A DNA stretch of 27,338 nucleotides from CALHVX01 sp051027215. Lineage in GTDB: Bacteria > Pseudomonadota > Gammaproteobacteria > Pseudomonadales > Azotimanducaceae. A program made the position numbers and the translations under genes. Location: the NCBI GenBank assembly GCA_051027215.1, contig JBPCXR010000124.1, positions 1 to 27,338 on the forward strand, read 5' to 3'. The notes under the pieces are model-generated. The model did not search any database. It was not told the DNA's origin and worked only from the letters and a program-made list of their open reading frames with translations. How positions within the stretch are numbered: position 1 is the stretch's first letter; each line of letters begins with the position of its first letter. This document shows, one piece after another, positions 7,607 to 16,102 of this stretch.

Positions 7607-9226
7607 TCAGGCAATGCCCAGCTGGCTCTTCGCGAACTCGGTGATCGCCTTGTAGTCCGCTTTGCCGTTGCTGGCCCGAGCCAGGTCGTCTTTTTGCAGT
7701 ATTCGCTTCGGGGTCTTGTAGCCCGCAAGGTGTTCTCGCACGTGAGCGATCAAGCTGTCTTCATCTAGCGATGCACCAGACTCTGGCTGCACCACGGCAG
7801 TCACCATTTGTCCCCACTTTTCGTCCGGCATTCCCACCACCAATGCATCGGCTACCTGGGAATGGGTTTTCAGAACCTCTTCGACCTCTTCCGGGAAGAC
7901 TTTCTCGCCACCAGTATTGATACAAACACTACCCCGTCCTAGAAGTACCAGGGTGCCGTCGGCTTCGACCTTGCAGAAGTCGCCTGGAATGGAATAGCGC
8001 ACGCCGTTGATGACCGGAAACGTCTTCGCGGTCTTTTCTTCGTCCTTGTAATAGCCTCTGGGGATCGGTCCGCCCCGAGCAACGTAGCCGACCTGATCGG
8101 ACCCTGGCTCTACTTCTTGAAAGTCTTCGGTAAACACTTTGCAGTCTTCACCCAGGGTGAACTTCGCGATTTCGGCACCGCCCTCTGCAGTGGTATCGCT
8201 GCGCCCAAAGCCAACAGCCTCAGAAGCGCCAAAGGAATCGGTTAGCACCATCTGCGGGTTGTACTGCAGTAAGCCCTGCTTTACTTCCGGGCTCCACATG
8301 ACTCCGCTGGAAATGATCGAAACCAACGAGCTCAGATCCCGGGCAGGGTCTTGCGCCTGAAGCGAGCGCAGCATGGGTTTGGCGAAAGCATCGCCAACGA
8401 TTGCCAGTCCAGTAATTTTGTGAGCTTCGATGGCATCCCACAGCTCCTCGGGATCGAAGCTTGGTAAGGTCAGGGTCACTACGCAACCGCCCTGAGCGAG
8501 GGCTCCAATCGCGGTGAAAAGGCCGGTGCCATGCATCATCGGGCAGCAAGGGCACAGCCGTGCGCGGGACTCCGCGTTCTTCACATTATCGGCGTGCTTG
8601 GCAAGCGTTGCTGGCGCCTCGCCACCTGCCGCCAACGCCCCCGCTGTACCTACTCGCCAGTGATCGTCATGGGCCCACATCACCCCCTTTGGCATTCCCG
8701 TCGTGCCCCCCGTGTAGAGAAACAGCAGATCATCACCAGAGCGTTTGATGTTCAGCGGTTTACCATCGCCGATCTCGACGAGCTCATGGTAGGAAACGGC
8801 AAACTCGGCCCTAGGCATTGCACCTTGAGGCGTGACTTCGACCCACAGACCAACGTCGGGCAAGCGCTCCCGCAGTCCTTCGATGCGATCAGCAAACTCG
8901 CTATCGTAGACCACGATCTTGCTATCGGAGTTGTCCAAGATGTACCACAGCTCATCGTCTACATAGCGGTAGTTAACATTGACGTGGACCAGCCGCGCTT
9001 TGAAGCAGGCGGCCAATGTCTCCGAATAGGCGGGGGAGTTGCGTAGGTAGAAGGCGACCTTGTCGCCGGCTTGCACGCCGCGATTTAAGAAGCGACTGGC
9101 CAGGTTGTTCGAGCGCGCTGTGAACTCCTGCCAAGTGGTGATTTGGCCATCATGAATCAGCGCCGGCGCTTCAGGTTCCAACGCCACTGGCAAGGCATCC
9201 AATATGTCTCCGTAATTCCAGCCCAC
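7607..9226 (-). CDS. Acyl-CoA synthetase (AMP-forming, FadD-like)
   Basis: A 539-residue member of the ANL superfamily. The phosphate-binding loop YTGGTTGMPKG lies at residues 171-181, followed by a DSFGASEAVGFG substrate-binding segment, the GRGSVCINTGGEKVFPEEVE hinge motif, and the C-terminal NGKADYK with the probable catalytic Lys. It should activate a carboxylic acid, likely a fatty or alicyclic acid, to its CoA thioester through an acyl-adenylate. The start is a GTG at 9226 with a G-rich stretch upstream. The SDR follows closely, and a DUF35/thiolase pair lies 7 kb away on the other strand, all consistent with degradation of a lipid-like compound. The chain-length preference cannot be inferred. 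Confidence 0.9.
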   Translation of the reverse strand: MGWNYGDILDALPVALEPEAPALIHDGQITTWQEFTARSNNLASRFLNRGVQAGDKVAFYLRNSPAYSETLAACFKARLVHVNVNYRYVDDELWYILDNSDSKIVVYDSEFADRIEGLRERLPDVGLWVEVTPQGAMPRAEFAVSYHELVEIGDGKPLNIKRSGDDLLFLYTGGTTGMPKGVMWAHDDHWRVGTAGALAAGGEAPATLAKHADNVKNAESRARLCPCCPMMHGTGLFTAIGALAQGGCVVTLTLPSFDPEELWDAIEAHKITGLAIVGDAFAKPMLRSLQAQDPARDLSSLVSIISSGVMWSPEVKQGLLQYNPQMVLTDSFGASEAVGFGRSDTTAEGGAEIAKFTLGEDCKVFTEDFQEVEPGSDQVGYVARGGPIPRGYYKDEEKTAKTFPVINGVRYSIPGDFCKVEADGTLVLLGRGSVCINTGGEKVFPEEVEEVLKTHSQVADALVVGMPDEKWGQMVTAVVQPESGASLDEDSLIAHVREHLAGYKTPKRILQKDDLARASNGKADYKAITEFAKSQLGIA

Positions 9227-9343
9227 GTCAGGCCCCCAATCGATTGCTCAATCGGGAATCATAGTGTCAGCAACCTCTCAGGGCTAGCTAGGGCATCGAC
9301 AAGGTAGCAGCATCGAGCCGCTCCGACGGATAGCGACCCAGGA

Positions 9344-9664
9344 TTAGCCCTGGGCGGCGAGGTCAGAAAGGTTTAGCGCCAGATCTCGGCGCGGTTCTGC
9401 ACGCTGCTTGAGCTTCGCGAAAGCGAGATCCTTGGCTGAAGGTCGAGGACGCTTGGGGGCGTGCTCTCGAGACTTTTGAAAGCCCCTGAGTTCCCGTAGA
9501 TCTCTAACATAGCGGCCCAGCTCACGCTCGGCCGCAGACTTTGTCGTGCAGGGACCCTGGTCGCCTTCTCGGGTAGAAAAGTACCAGCTGCCGTTCATCT
9601 GAAACGTTCTAGCGCTCGAGCGAAAGTAGCTTCGGTCTGACTGTTTTGGGTCGTTACGTCTCAT
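9344..9664 (-). CDS. DUF6316 family small protein
   Basis: A 106-residue protein. The first half, with FRSSARTFQMNGSWYFSTRE and GP followed by an acidic/basic helix (AAERELGRYVRDL), resembles DUF6316, a small gammaproteobacterial family of unknown function. The C-terminal half is basic and low-complexity (KRPRPSAK onward). The frame is open upstream to 9889, but the conserved block begins right at the ATG at 9664 and the extension would overlap the glycyl-tRNA synthetase start, so I take 9664. No clear ribosome site is visible. The gene is divergent from the synthetase across a 213-nt intergenic region. Confidence 0.72.
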   Translation of the reverse strand: MRRNDPKQSDRSYFRSSARTFQMNGSWYFSTREGDQGPCTTKSAAERELGRYVRDLRELRGFQKSREHAPKRPRPSAKDLAFAKLKQRAEPRRDLALNLSDLAAQG

Positions 9665-9814
9665 GCTGCTATTGAAGCAAATTGACGGTGCCCGTTTGCT
9701 TATGAGTCTCCCGAAATTGTGCTCAGCCTGTGAAGCATGTAAGCCCCCATCTACATCGACGGCCTGTTGTGGGCCTTCTGTGGGCCAGATTGGCCAGACG
9801 CTGCGAGTTCTCGA

Positions 9815-9846
9815 GCGATTCCGGTATAGTCCACGGCCGGAATCGC
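9815..9846. promoter_or_regulatory. 10-bp inverted repeat in the glycyl-tRNA synthetase leader
   Basis: GCGATTCCGG (9815-9824) and its exact complement CCGGAATCGC (9837-9846) flank a 12-nt spacer holding a TATAGT hexamer (9825-9830) that resembles a -10 box. The repeat ends 31 nt before the GTG start. If TATAGT is the -10 element, the palindrome sits where a repressor would block RNA polymerase. If transcription starts upstream, it would form an RNA hairpin. No good -35 hexamer is seen 16-18 nt upstream. Confidence 0.5.
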
Positions 9847-9877
9847 AGCTCGGCTGCCAACGCCCAAGGAACACATC

Positions 9878-11239
9878 GTGCCCGCTCAAGCAATGGACGA
9901 ACTGGTCGCCCTGGCCAAACGCCGAGGCTTTATCTTTCCTTCAAGCGACCTCTACGGTGGGCTGCAGGGCGTTTACGACTACGGCCCATTAGGCGTTGAG
10001 CTAAAGAACAACCTCAAGGCTGCTTGGTGGCGCTCAATGGTTTACGAGCGCGATGACGTCGAAGGATTGGACGCGGCCATCTTGACTCACGCTACGACCC
10101 TACGACATTCAGGCCACGAGGCCACTTTCACCGACCCACTGGTCGACTGTCGCGCTTGCAAAAGCCGCTGGCGCGCAGACCACCTGGATGGCAAATGTCC
10201 AAACTGTGGCAGCGACGATCTCACTGACCCCAGGCCTTTTAACTTGATGTTCAAAACCGCTGTTGGTCCAGTGGACGATGGCACCAGTTTCGCCTACCTG
10301 CGACCGGAAACGGCCCAGGCGATCTTTACCAACTTCAAGCATGTTGTAGACAGCACTGCACGGCGAGTGCCTTTTGGCATCGCTCAGATGGGCAAAGCGT
10401 TCCGCAATGAGATCACCCCCCGCAACTTCATCTTCAGAGTGCGTGAATTCGAGCAGATGGAGCTAGAGTTTTTCGTTGAACCGGGAACTGACGAAGATTG
10501 GCACACTCGCTGGGTTGAGGCCCGACTGGCCTGGTGGGAGGCCCAGGGTGTGCCCAGAGACCGCATCGAGCAATATCACGTGCCCGCAGACGAGCTCGCC
10601 CACTACTCCAAGGCAACCGTCGACCTGATGTATCAGTTTCCCCACGGCTTGGAAGAACTGGAAGGCATCGCCAACCGCACAGACTTTGACCTTGGCTCTC
10701 ACACCAAAAACCAGGACGAGTTGAATCTGTTTGCCAAGGTCGCCCCGAACAGTGACTCTAATGCTCGTTTGGCGCTGCAGAATCCGGAAAGCAAAGCCTG
10801 GGCTGTGCCCTACGTGATCGAGCCATCTGCAGGTGTTGATCGTGGTGTACTAGCCGTCTTGAACGAAGCCTACAAGGTCGAACAGCTGGAGAACGGCTCT
10901 GAGCGCACGGTGCTGGCATTTAAGCCGCACCTAGCGCCCATCAAAGCAGCCGTTCTGCCACTGAAACGTAACCATGAAGGCATCGTTAGCAAAGCCCGAC
11001 AAATCAAACAGGAGTTGCAAGCGTTAGGTCTGGGCCGAATTCTCTACGAGAACACCGGCAACATCGGCAAGGGTTACCGGCGACACGACGAAGTGGGCAC
11101 GCCTTTGTGTATTACTGTGGACTTTCAGACCATCGAAGAAGACGACACGGTGACTGTCCGCAATCGCGACAGCATGGCTCAGGAGCGCATCAAAGTCCCC
11201 GAGCTGGCCGCCTACCTGCGGGACTACCTGAGCGAATGA
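9878..11239 (+). CDS. glyQS: Glycine--tRNA ligase, alpha2 single-chain type
   Basis: A 453-residue class II aminoacyl-tRNA synthetase that charges tRNA-Gly in the cytoplasm. The N-terminus (ALAKRRGFIFPSSDLYGG, VYDYGPLG) is diagnostic of the homodimeric GlyRS. It has an inserted zinc ribbon (Cys91, Cys94, Cys107, Cys110), motif 2 (FRNEITPRNFIFRVREFEQ), motif 3 (AGVDRGVLAVL), and a C-terminal anticodon-binding domain from about residue 350. Most gammaproteobacteria use the unrelated GlyQ/GlyS alpha2beta2 enzyme, so this form is unusual if the host assignment is right. The start is GTG at 9878 with an AAGGA site 8 nt upstream. Its stop overlaps the next start (ATGA). Confidence 0.93.
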   Translation: MPAQAMDELVALAKRRGFIFPSSDLYGGLQGVYDYGPLGVELKNNLKAAWWRSMVYERDDVEGLDAAILTHATTLRHSGHEATFTDPLVDCRACKSRWRADHLDGKCPNCGSDDLTDPRPFNLMFKTAVGPVDDGTSFAYLRPETAQAIFTNFKHVVDSTARRVPFGIAQMGKAFRNEITPRNFIFRVREFEQMELEFFVEPGTDEDWHTRWVEARLAWWEAQGVPRDRIEQYHVPADELAHYSKATVDLMYQFPHGLEELEGIANRTDFDLGSHTKNQDELNLFAKVAPNSDSNARLALQNPESKAWAVPYVIEPSAGVDRGVLAVLNEAYKVEQLENGSERTVLAFKPHLAPIKAAVLPLKRNHEGIVSKARQIKQELQALGLGRILYENTGNIGKGYRRHDEVGTPLCITVDFQTIEEDDTVTVRNRDSMAQERIKVPELAAYLRDYLSE

Positions 11240-11814
11240 GCGCCAACGTCGTCGATATCACAACCACTGAAGGTAGCGACCCGGACGGGCTTAGCCGAGC
11301 CATTATATCTACCATCGGTCAGGACCGACCAGGCCTGGTTAGCGGTATTACTACGTTGATCACCGACCTGCAGTTATCCATTGATGACTCGCGCATGAGC
11401 ATTCTTGGCGGCGACTTTGCAGTGCTTATGTCGGTAACTGGTAGCACTGCCGCCCTCGCCAATCTCGAAGGTCGGCTGCGCGACTACTGCGACAGCCAAG
11501 GCATGGCCTTTTTGTTTCGACACAGCAGCGAACGTCAGGCCGTAGATGCGACGCCTTATGTGGTTACGGTTACCGCCATGGATCACCCAGGCATCGTTCG
11601 CAGCGTTGCCTCGTTCTTTTCCCAGCGCAGCATTAACATTCTTGAGCTGAGCACCGAAACTCAACCAGCCGCCCACACGGGCACGCCCATATTCAGCTTG
11701 CACATGACAGTCGAACTCCCCAGCGCGAGCAACGCAGCCGAGTTAACCAGTGCCTTTGAGGAGTTCTGCTTGGAGCAGGATCTGGACGGAGAATTTCAGT
11801 CCCAGGCTAAGTAA
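11236..11814 (+). CDS. gcvR: GcvR-like glycine cleavage system regulator (tandem ACT)
   Basis: A 192-residue protein with two ACT domains at about residues 20-95 and 105-185. Each begins with the typical pattern: TIGQDRPGLVSGITTLI in the first, VTAMDHPGIVRSVASFF in the second. In E. coli, GcvR has no DNA-binding domain and represses the glycine cleavage operon by binding GcvA, with glycine promoting the repression. A frame extends upstream to 11107 inside the synthetase gene, but the ATG at 11236 overlaps the synthetase stop as ATGA and starts just before the first ACT domain. Translational coupling to a glycyl-tRNA synthetase puts glycine sensing and glycine use in one transcript. Confidence 0.85.
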   Translation: MSANVVDITTTEGSDPDGLSRAIISTIGQDRPGLVSGITTLITDLQLSIDDSRMSILGGDFAVLMSVTGSTAALANLEGRLRDYCDSQGMAFLFRHSSERQAVDATPYVVTVTAMDHPGIVRSVASFFSQRSINILELSTETQPAAHTGTPIFSLHMTVELPSASNAAELTSAFEEFCLEQDLDGEFQSQAK

Positions 11815-11892
11815 GCTGCGAGCAGCTCTGCGTTAGCGGCCACATAGGCTCGGGCTTTAACCTGGCGAACCGATCTGAGAACCAGCAGGATT

Positions 11893-11919
11893 TTGTCGGC
11901 ATTACGATTGCGGTACAGT
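11893..11919 (+). promoter_or_regulatory. Possible promoter upstream of gmd
   Basis: In the 133-nt gap before gmd, TTGTCG (11893-11898) and TACAGT (11914-11919) resemble -35 and -10 boxes, with a short 15-nt spacer. The preceding genes end at 11814 and the functional theme changes here, so a promoter is expected. The hexamer match is weak. Confidence 0.3.
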
Positions 11920-11947
11920 AACCTCGAACCCAAGCAAGTTGCACTCC

Positions 11948-13057
11948 ATGACAAAAGTCGCACTGATCACGGGGATAACCGGACAGGACGGATCCTATCT
12001 CGCCGAGCTGCTGATCGCTAAAGGCTATGTGGTTCACGGCATCAAGCGCAGATCGTCACTGTTCAATACAGAACGCATCGACCATTTATATCAAGATCCT
12101 CATGACCAAGACAGGAAGCTGCATCTGCATCACGGTGACCTGACAGACGGCAGCAACCTGATCCGAATCGTGCAAGAAAGCCAGCCGGACGAGATATACA
12201 ATCTCGGCGCGCAAAGCCACGTGGCCGTATCTTTTGAATCGCCCGAGTACACTGCTCAAGTCGACGGCCTGGGCACGTTAAGGTTGTTGGAGGCTATTCG
12301 AATACTGAACCTCGGTGACAAGACTAAGCTCTATCAGGCCTCGACTTCGGAGCTATTCGGCAAAGCACAGCAAATTCCGCAAACCGAATCCACACCGTTC
12401 TACCCTAGATCTCCCTACGCAGTGGCAAAACTGTACGCTTACTGGATCACCGTCAACTATCGGGAGGCTTACGGCTTTTACGCCTGCAACGGCATACTGT
12501 TCAATCATGAGTCACCGGTTCGTGGTGAAACTTTTGTCACACGCAAGATCACCAGAGGCATGGCGCGCATCGCCACGGGTCTGCAGAACTGCCTGTATCT
12601 CGGCAACCTCGACAGCTTGCGCGATTGGGGTCATGCAAAAGACTACGCAGAACTCCAGTGGTTGATGCTGCAGCAAGCCCAGCCTGATGACTTCGTCATT
12701 GCTACCGGCAAACAATACTCGGTCAGGGAAGCCGTTAACTTGAGCGCAAATCGACTAGGCATTGAGTTGGAGTGGACAGGCGCCGAGGAGTCAGAGATCG
12801 GGCGCGTCGCAGCGTCGACTTGTGAGCAGGTAAAGGTCGGCCAAACAATCGTCAAAGTCGACCCCCGCTACTATCGTCCGACGGAAGTCGACTCGCTGCT
12901 TGGGGATTCGAGCAAAGCAGAGCGAGTCCTGGGCTGGAAGCCAAAAATCAGCTTCGAAGAACTCTTGTTTGAGATGACGGATTCAGATTTCCAGCTAGCA
13001 CAAAGGGATTCACTGGTCACGAGCGAAGGGTACAAGACCTACGTGTTCAACGAGTAG
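11948..13057 (+). CDS. gmd: GDP-mannose 4,6-dehydratase
   Basis: A 369-residue extended SDR that converts GDP-D-mannose to GDP-4-keto-6-deoxy-D-mannose, the first step to GDP-L-fucose and related deoxy sugars. Features: the Rossmann motif GITGQDGSYLAE near the N-terminus, KRRSSLFNTERIDHLY (the NADP-binding segment typical of Gmd), STSELFG with the catalytic Thr/Ser and Glu, YAVAK with the catalytic Tyr and Lys, and NHESPVRGETFVTRKITR in the substrate-binding part. Length is close to E. coli Gmd. I take ATG 11948 rather than the TTG three codons upstream. The GDP-fucose synthase follows 14 nt later, so the pair should supply GDP-L-fucose to the glycosyltransferases in this locus. Confidence 0.96.
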   Translation: MTKVALITGITGQDGSYLAELLIAKGYVVHGIKRRSSLFNTERIDHLYQDPHDQDRKLHLHHGDLTDGSNLIRIVQESQPDEIYNLGAQSHVAVSFESPEYTAQVDGLGTLRLLEAIRILNLGDKTKLYQASTSELFGKAQQIPQTESTPFYPRSPYAVAKLYAYWITVNYREAYGFYACNGILFNHESPVRGETFVTRKITRGMARIATGLQNCLYLGNLDSLRDWGHAKDYAELQWLMLQQAQPDDFVIATGKQYSVREAVNLSANRLGIELEWTGAEESEIGRVAASTCEQVKVGQTIVKVDPRYYRPTEVDSLLGDSSKAERVLGWKPKISFEELLFEMTDSDFQLAQRDSLVTSEGYKTYVFNE

Positions 13058-13071
13058 CGTCGGAGCAGCTC

Positions 13072-14028
13072 ATGGAAAACATTCTATTGCTCGGCGCACA
13101 AGGAATGGTCGGGTCAGCAATTTCCAGGCGATTGAATTCCCGCGGCGTTCGGCCTCTAGAAGTTACTCGGGCGAATTGCGATCTCACGGATCAACGGCAA
13201 GTCCGTGCCACCTATACCCAGGCTGGCAAAATCGATCGTGCAATCGTCGCAGCGGCCAAAGTCGGAGGGATCCACGCCAACGATGCCTATCCTGCTGAAT
13301 TCATCTACGAAAACCTACTCATACAGACTCACATCATTCACGAAGCCTACACCGCAGAAGTAGCCCAGCTGATTTTTCTCGGCAGTTCCTGCATCTACCC
13401 GCGCCTGGCCCAGCAACCGATGATCGAATCTGAATTGCTGACCGGACCCTTGGAACCGACCAATGAAGCGTACGCGATAAGCAAGATCGCGGGCATTAAG
13501 ATGTGCGAGTCGTACAACCGGCAATATGGCACAGACTATCGATCGCTGATGCCGACCAACCTATACGGGCCCAACGACAACTTTTCTGGCGCGAATAGCC
13601 ACGTTATTCCAGCGCTTATGACTAAGTTCGCCAAGGCCGTGGCCACCAACGCCCCCAGCGTAGAAATCTGGGGCAGCGGCAATGCACGCAGAGAGTTTCT
13701 GCACGTCGACGACCTGGCCAGCGCTGTGGAGTTCTGCATGGACCAGCCCAAAACCCAGTACTGGTCTAATCTCCAGCCACAGCTTTCACACATCAATGTG
13801 GGTACGGGCCAGGACATCAGCATTAGCGAGTTGGCCGATTTGCTGAAGGAGATCAGCGGTTTTTCAGGAAAGTTGGTGTTTGATCAGTCCAAACCCGATG
13901 GGGCACCGCGCAAACTGCTGGATACCACGAAACTAAACTCTATGGGCTGGCAACCTACAGTGGGCCTGCAAGATGGCCTCGCAGCAACCTACAAATGGCT
14001 ACTTGAGGCACAGCACGTACGGAGCTGA
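13072..14028 (+). CDS. fcl: GDP-L-fucose synthase
   Basis: A 318-residue extended SDR that epimerises and reduces GDP-4-keto-6-deoxymannose to GDP-L-fucose. Features: Rossmann motif GAQGMVGSAI near the N-terminus, AAKVGGIHAN, LGSSCIYPRLAQQPM with the catalytic Ser/Cys region, EAYAISKIAG with the Tyr/Lys pair, and NLYGPNDNF. These are family hallmarks. The ATG at 13072 has a GGAG site and is 14 nt after gmd, forming a two-gene unit. The OmpA-like gene converges on it 45 nt downstream, so this unit ends here rather than continuing into the glycosyltransferases. Confidence 0.95.
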   Translation: MENILLLGAQGMVGSAISRRLNSRGVRPLEVTRANCDLTDQRQVRATYTQAGKIDRAIVAAAKVGGIHANDAYPAEFIYENLLIQTHIIHEAYTAEVAQLIFLGSSCIYPRLAQQPMIESELLTGPLEPTNEAYAISKIAGIKMCESYNRQYGTDYRSLMPTNLYGPNDNFSGANSHVIPALMTKFAKAVATNAPSVEIWGSGNARREFLHVDDLASAVEFCMDQPKTQYWSNLQPQLSHINVGTGQDISISELADLLKEISGFSGKLVFDQSKPDGAPRKLLDTTKLNSMGWQPTVGLQDGLAATYKWLLEAQHVRS

Positions 14029-14073
14029 TCGGCAGCTACCCGCCGCATCGACTCCGTTGCCGTGGTGTTCGGT

Positions 14074-14730
14074 CTAGCCTTGCTGAATCGGCTTAAGAGC
14101 TAGCTCCACTCGACGATTCAGCTGCCGACCGTTTGAATCATCGTTAGATGCGACCGGATAGTGCGGTCCAAAGCCTTGAGTCAACACTCGCTCTGAGCGT
14201 ACACCTTGCCCCTGCAGATACTGACCGACAGTGCGCGCGCGGCGCTCGGACAGCTGCATATTGTGGCTAGTCGACCCGGTGCTGTCTGTATGCCCGGTGA
14301 CGTCGACCAACGTTTTATCGTACTCCGCCAGCACTAGCGAAACAGAATTTAGCACCTCGATAAAGTCTGGCCGGAGATCGGATTGATCAACACCAAAGGT
14401 AACGTTACCCGGCATATTCAGAACCAAGTCATCACCCATGCGGGTTACGCTCACACCGGTACCCTGAAGCTGTTGGCGCAGCTTGTTTTCTTGTGCATCC
14501 ATGTAGGCGCCAACTGCAGTACCGGCTAACGCGCCGACACCGGCGCCGATGAGCGCTTTCTCGCGCCGATCGTCGGCGTCGTCGCCAATCAGAATCCCGG
14601 CAACGGCACCGATGGCAGCACCGATTCCCGCGGCTTTGGCCTTATTCGTGGCTTCGCGTTCGCCTGTATAAGGATTGGTGGTGCAAGCGCTGAGAGCGGC
14701 TATTGCGACTACTGCAATTATGCTGCGCAT
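14074..14730 (-). CDS. OmpA-like outer-membrane lipoprotein with glycine zipper
   Basis: A 218-residue protein from the ATG at 14730, which has a GGAGA site 9 nt upstream. The first 16 residues form a lipoprotein signal with lipobox LSAC (Cys16). A glycine-rich stretch at about residues 32-75 (AAGIGAAIGAVAGILIG and a second copy) matches a glycine zipper, and the C-terminal half is an OmpA-like peptidoglycan-binding domain (VTGHTDSTGS, LSERRARTV, NRRVEL). This is the YiaD/Pal-like layout: anchored in the outer membrane and bound to peptidoglycan. The frame runs on upstream to 14841 but that extension would hide the signal peptide. A TATAAA on the minus strand (14806-14811) is a possible -10 box. 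Confidence 0.9.
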   Translation of the reverse strand: MRSIIAVVAIAALSACTTNPYTGEREATNKAKAAGIGAAIGAVAGILIGDDADDRREKALIGAGVGALAGTAVGAYMDAQENKLRQQLQGTGVSVTRMGDDLVLNMPGNVTFGVDQSDLRPDFIEVLNSVSLVLAEYDKTLVDVTGHTDSTGSTSHNMQLSERRARTVGQYLQGQGVRSERVLTQGFGPHYPVASNDDSNGRQLNRRVELALKPIQQG

Positions 14731-14821
14731 GTATACAATTCTCCGATGATGAAAAAGGCGAAGTCTCACGTGAAGTGTCTGAACGATCCATGAAGAGCGT
14801 CTGCTTTTATACATCTTGCTC

Positions 14822-16099
14822 ATGAGAATTCTCATTATCACCTATGGGTTCCCACCTTTAAACTCTGTTGCTTCTCTACGGCCGTACTCCTTCGCTAAGG
14901 CATTCACCAACCAGGGCCATGAGGTGACTGTCGCTACTGCCGCAAAACCCAGCAATCCTTTGGATCTCGCTCTGGATTGCAGCAAGTTCGAAGTCATCGA
15001 GGTCCACTCTAAGCTCCTAGCCCGGCTGTATCGGTGGCTGTCGATCAATCGCGGTACCAACCCAGGCACTCAAAGCAATCGCTCCAGGAGTTTCTTGAAA
15101 CGGATAAATCAATTGCGCACTCGCCGAGGCTTGCTGGTATTAGGCAGGCTTCCTGACCTGCTCGATCTTCTCATTCGACCCACTAAGAAGGCGCTGGCAG
15201 GAAGACAGTGGGATTTAGTGATCAGCAGCTACGCACCTCGTTACTGTCACGAAGTCGCAGCATCTCTGCGAAGCAACGGCTCAGCCAACTATTGGATCGC
15301 TGACTTCAGAGATCTGTGGACCCTACACCACCAGTTTAAGGGCCTGTTCCCTTTCACTGTGCTTGAGCGGCGACTCGAGCACCGCTACCTGCGTCAAGCC
15401 GACCTGGTAACAACAGTGAGTGCTGACCTGTCACGCAATCTGGCCGAGCACGCCCAGCGAGAAGTTGAGGTCTTCACCAACGGGTTCGATCCAGACGATT
15501 TGCAGCAGCTACCGTCCACGGCTCTGTATACGGACGATAAGATTCACCTGGTCTATACCGGCACCATTTACCCGAGCTGGGGCAGCTACAAGCACTTTCT
15601 GACTGCGGTGGCAAAACTAAGGCGAGCGTCACCTGAGCTCTACGCAAGGCTGCAGATCACTTTTGCTGGGAGCGACATCGCCAACCTCGGCAAACGCTCA
15701 GAGGATCTGGGCTTGAGCGACTGCATCAAGTTCATCGGCCCACAGATTCGACCCATCGCACTGCAGATGCAGCGTGACAGCCACGTGCAATTGTTCTTTG
15801 AACCCAGCAAAGGTACCGGCATAGCCACTGGTAAGCTGTTCGAGTACATCTCTTCGGGAACCTTGGTCTGGCGTATCGGCCCGGCACGCTCGACTGTGGC
15901 AACGAAATTACTCGAGCAATCGGCAACCGGCATAGACCTTGGGCAGGATTCCGAATCAATAAGCCAGGCGCTGGGTAGTCTGGCACGCGACGGAACGAAG
16001 CCTCACATCAAGCCGAACCGCGCAGTGATCGACCGTTACGATCGCCAGTTAATTGCCTCGCGGTTGCTCGCAGCCGCAGTCCAAGGCATGTCGAGCTGA
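14822..16099 (+). CDS. GT4-like glycosyltransferase
   Basis: A 425-residue GT-B fold glycosyltransferase. The N-terminal acceptor domain opens with RILIITYGFPPLNSVASLRP, a pattern seen in GT4-type enzymes of polysaccharide clusters. WIADFRDLW lies mid-domain, VTTVSADLS and VFTNGFDPDDL near the hinge, LVYTGTIYPSW starts the second domain, and TGKLFEYISSG with the conserved Glu is the donor-binding region. It probably adds one sugar to a lipid-linked or surface glycan in the cytoplasm; donor and acceptor are unknown. I chose ATG 14822 over the TTG two codons upstream. No clear ribosome site is present. It is divergent from the OmpA-like gene and converges with the next transferase with only 3 nt between stops. 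Confidence 0.85.
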   Translation: MRILIITYGFPPLNSVASLRPYSFAKAFTNQGHEVTVATAAKPSNPLDLALDCSKFEVIEVHSKLLARLYRWLSINRGTNPGTQSNRSRSFLKRINQLRTRRGLLVLGRLPDLLDLLIRPTKKALAGRQWDLVISSYAPRYCHEVAASLRSNGSANYWIADFRDLWTLHHQFKGLFPFTVLERRLEHRYLRQADLVTTVSADLSRNLAEHAQREVEVFTNGFDPDDLQQLPSTALYTDDKIHLVYTGTIYPSWGSYKHFLTAVAKLRRASPELYARLQITFAGSDIANLGKRSEDLGLSDCIKFIGPQIRPIALQMQRDSHVQLFFEPSKGTGIATGKLFEYISSGTLVWRIGPARSTVATKLLEQSATGIDLGQDSESISQALGSLARDGTKPHIKPNRAVIDRYDRQLIASRLLAAAVQGMSS

Positions 16100-16102
16100 G
16101 AT

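Noticed and set aside
9665..9877. Glycine riboswitch or T-box ahead of the synthetase
   Set aside because: I see no tandem glycine aptamer core or T-box motif, only a single inverted repeat.
9665..9889. N-terminal extension of the DUF6316 gene
   Set aside because: It would overlap the synthetase start and has no similarity to the family, which begins at the ATG at 9664.
14822..14835. Fur-box-like palindrome ATGAGAATTCTCAT
   Set aside because: It is the start codon and first codons (M-R-I-L) of the glycosyltransferase. The half sites are too close for a standard 7-1-7 Fur site.
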